A DNA stretch of 64,000 nucleotides, from positions 1-64,000 of the forward strand of contig CANGPN010000009.1 of assembly GCA_947456305.1 (NCBI GenBank), written 5' to 3'. Source of the stretch: Comamonadaceae bacterium (GTDB lineage: Bacteria; Pseudomonadota; Gammaproteobacteria; Burkholderiales; Burkholderiaceae_C). Shown here piece by piece: positions 63,788 through 64,000 of this stretch (the stretch's first letter is position 1; each line of letters starts with the position of its first letter). The notes under the pieces were generated by a model, which was not told where the DNA came from, did not search any database, and was given only the letters and a program-made list of their open reading frames with translations. The position numbers and the translations under genes were made by a program.

Positions 63788-64000
63788 ATGTACAAGCTTG
63801 TTCTTATCCGCCACGGCGAATCCCTTTGGAACCTGGAAAACCGATTTACCGGTTGGACTGACGTGGACTTGACCGCCACCGGCATAGAACAGGCGCGGCA
63901 AGCAGGCCAAAAACTCAAAGATAACGGCTATGACTTTGATCTGGGCTATACCAGCGTACTCAAACGAGCCATTCACACCATGTGGCACACCTTGGACAGC
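63788..64000 (+). CDS. gpmA: 2,3-bisphosphoglycerate-dependent phosphoglycerate mutase (5' part)
   Basis: The first 71 codons: [20 protein letters not shown] carries the catalytic RHGE histidine, and [15 protein letters not shown] and [17 protein letters not shown] follow, all GpmA-specific. The rest lies beyond the window. The promoter should be in the AT-rich stretch at 63740-63785. Confidence 0.95.
   Translation, partial: MYKLVLIRHGESLWNLENRFTGWTDVDLTATGIEQARQAGQKLKDNGYDFDLGYTSVLKRAIHTMWHTLDS

Noticed and set aside
1-64000. tRNA genes, rRNA genes and insertion sequences
   Set aside because: I looked for TPsiC-arm-like GGTTCGA patterns, rRNA cores and transposase sequences on both strands and found none I could support.

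Overview
The window reads as a chromosomal segment of a betaproteobacterium of the order Burkholderiales, most like the Comamonadaceae. Supporting evidence: a complete box (aerobic benzoyl-CoA) operon with its BoxR regulator, Burkholderiales-type porins, the threonine dehydratase with two C-terminal regulatory domains, the gspGHIJKLMND(E)F gene order, and the scpA-panB-panC and gpsA-secB-grxC-rhodanese-gpmA housekeeping blocks. Base composition is moderately GC-rich except for an AT-rich island at about 9.4-14.3 kb. The genus is not determined.

Layout. 1-9.4 kb: the 3' part of RNase P RNA, a VapBC-type and a HicAB toxin-antitoxin pair, an FAD dehydrogenase, cysK, an unusual radical SAM protein, htpX, a DUF3025 gene and pyrC. 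9.4-14.3 kb: AT-rich island of three TPR/glycosyltransferase genes. 14.3-21.9 kb: intact porin, a second outer-membrane barrel, coq7, an OsmC-like gene, a predicted small RNA, ilvA, a tyrosine recombinase and a porin remnant. 21.9-31.2 kb: type II secretion genes in which gspD carries an internal out-of-frame deletion, gspE is absent and gspF has lost its start. 31.2-37.3 kb: a nucleotidase, two ABC transporters and an MFS transporter. 37.2-39.3 kb: cobalt-type nitrile hydratase genes with a methyltransferase gene in the same operon. 39.3-46.8 kb: defence and toxin-antitoxin region (a fused remnant of a type III-like restriction-modification pair followed by intact AAA ATPase and DUF4276 genes, a helicase remnant, MazEF, an orphan HTH antitoxin). 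46.8-52.9 kb: boxR / boxC-boxB-boxA. 52.9-64 kb: apbC, metG, a MobA-like gene, a SulP transporter, a DUF3460 gene, scpA, panB, panC, gpsA, secB, grxC, a rhodanese and the start of gpmA.

How it works together. The box genes convert benzoyl-CoA by epoxidation (BoxA reductase, BoxB epoxidase) and ring cleavage (BoxC). BoxR, an HTH-shikimate-kinase-like regulator, probably acts on three TGCA-N6-TGCA sites that I find upstream of boxC and boxR. The box operon is interrupted by two kinds of repeat: a REP-like unit between boxC and boxB, and three hairpin elements with an almost invariant 26-nt loop and different stems between boxB and boxA. The same REP-like unit lies inside the coding sequence of metG, where it is translated as a linker before the C-terminal tRNA-binding domain.

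Most notable signals: (1) the fixed-loop, variable-stem hairpin family at 48.2-48.7 kb; (2) the repeat translated inside methionyl-tRNA synthetase; (3) a predicted ~86-nt small RNA with a CTCCTCC motif before ilvA; (4) several in-gene deletion scars (porin, gspD, gspD/E/F, res/mod), which are either real decay or assembly errors; (5) the surviving ATPase-DUF4276 pair behind a broken restriction-modification locus; (6) a radical SAM enzyme with a CX4CX2C cluster motif.
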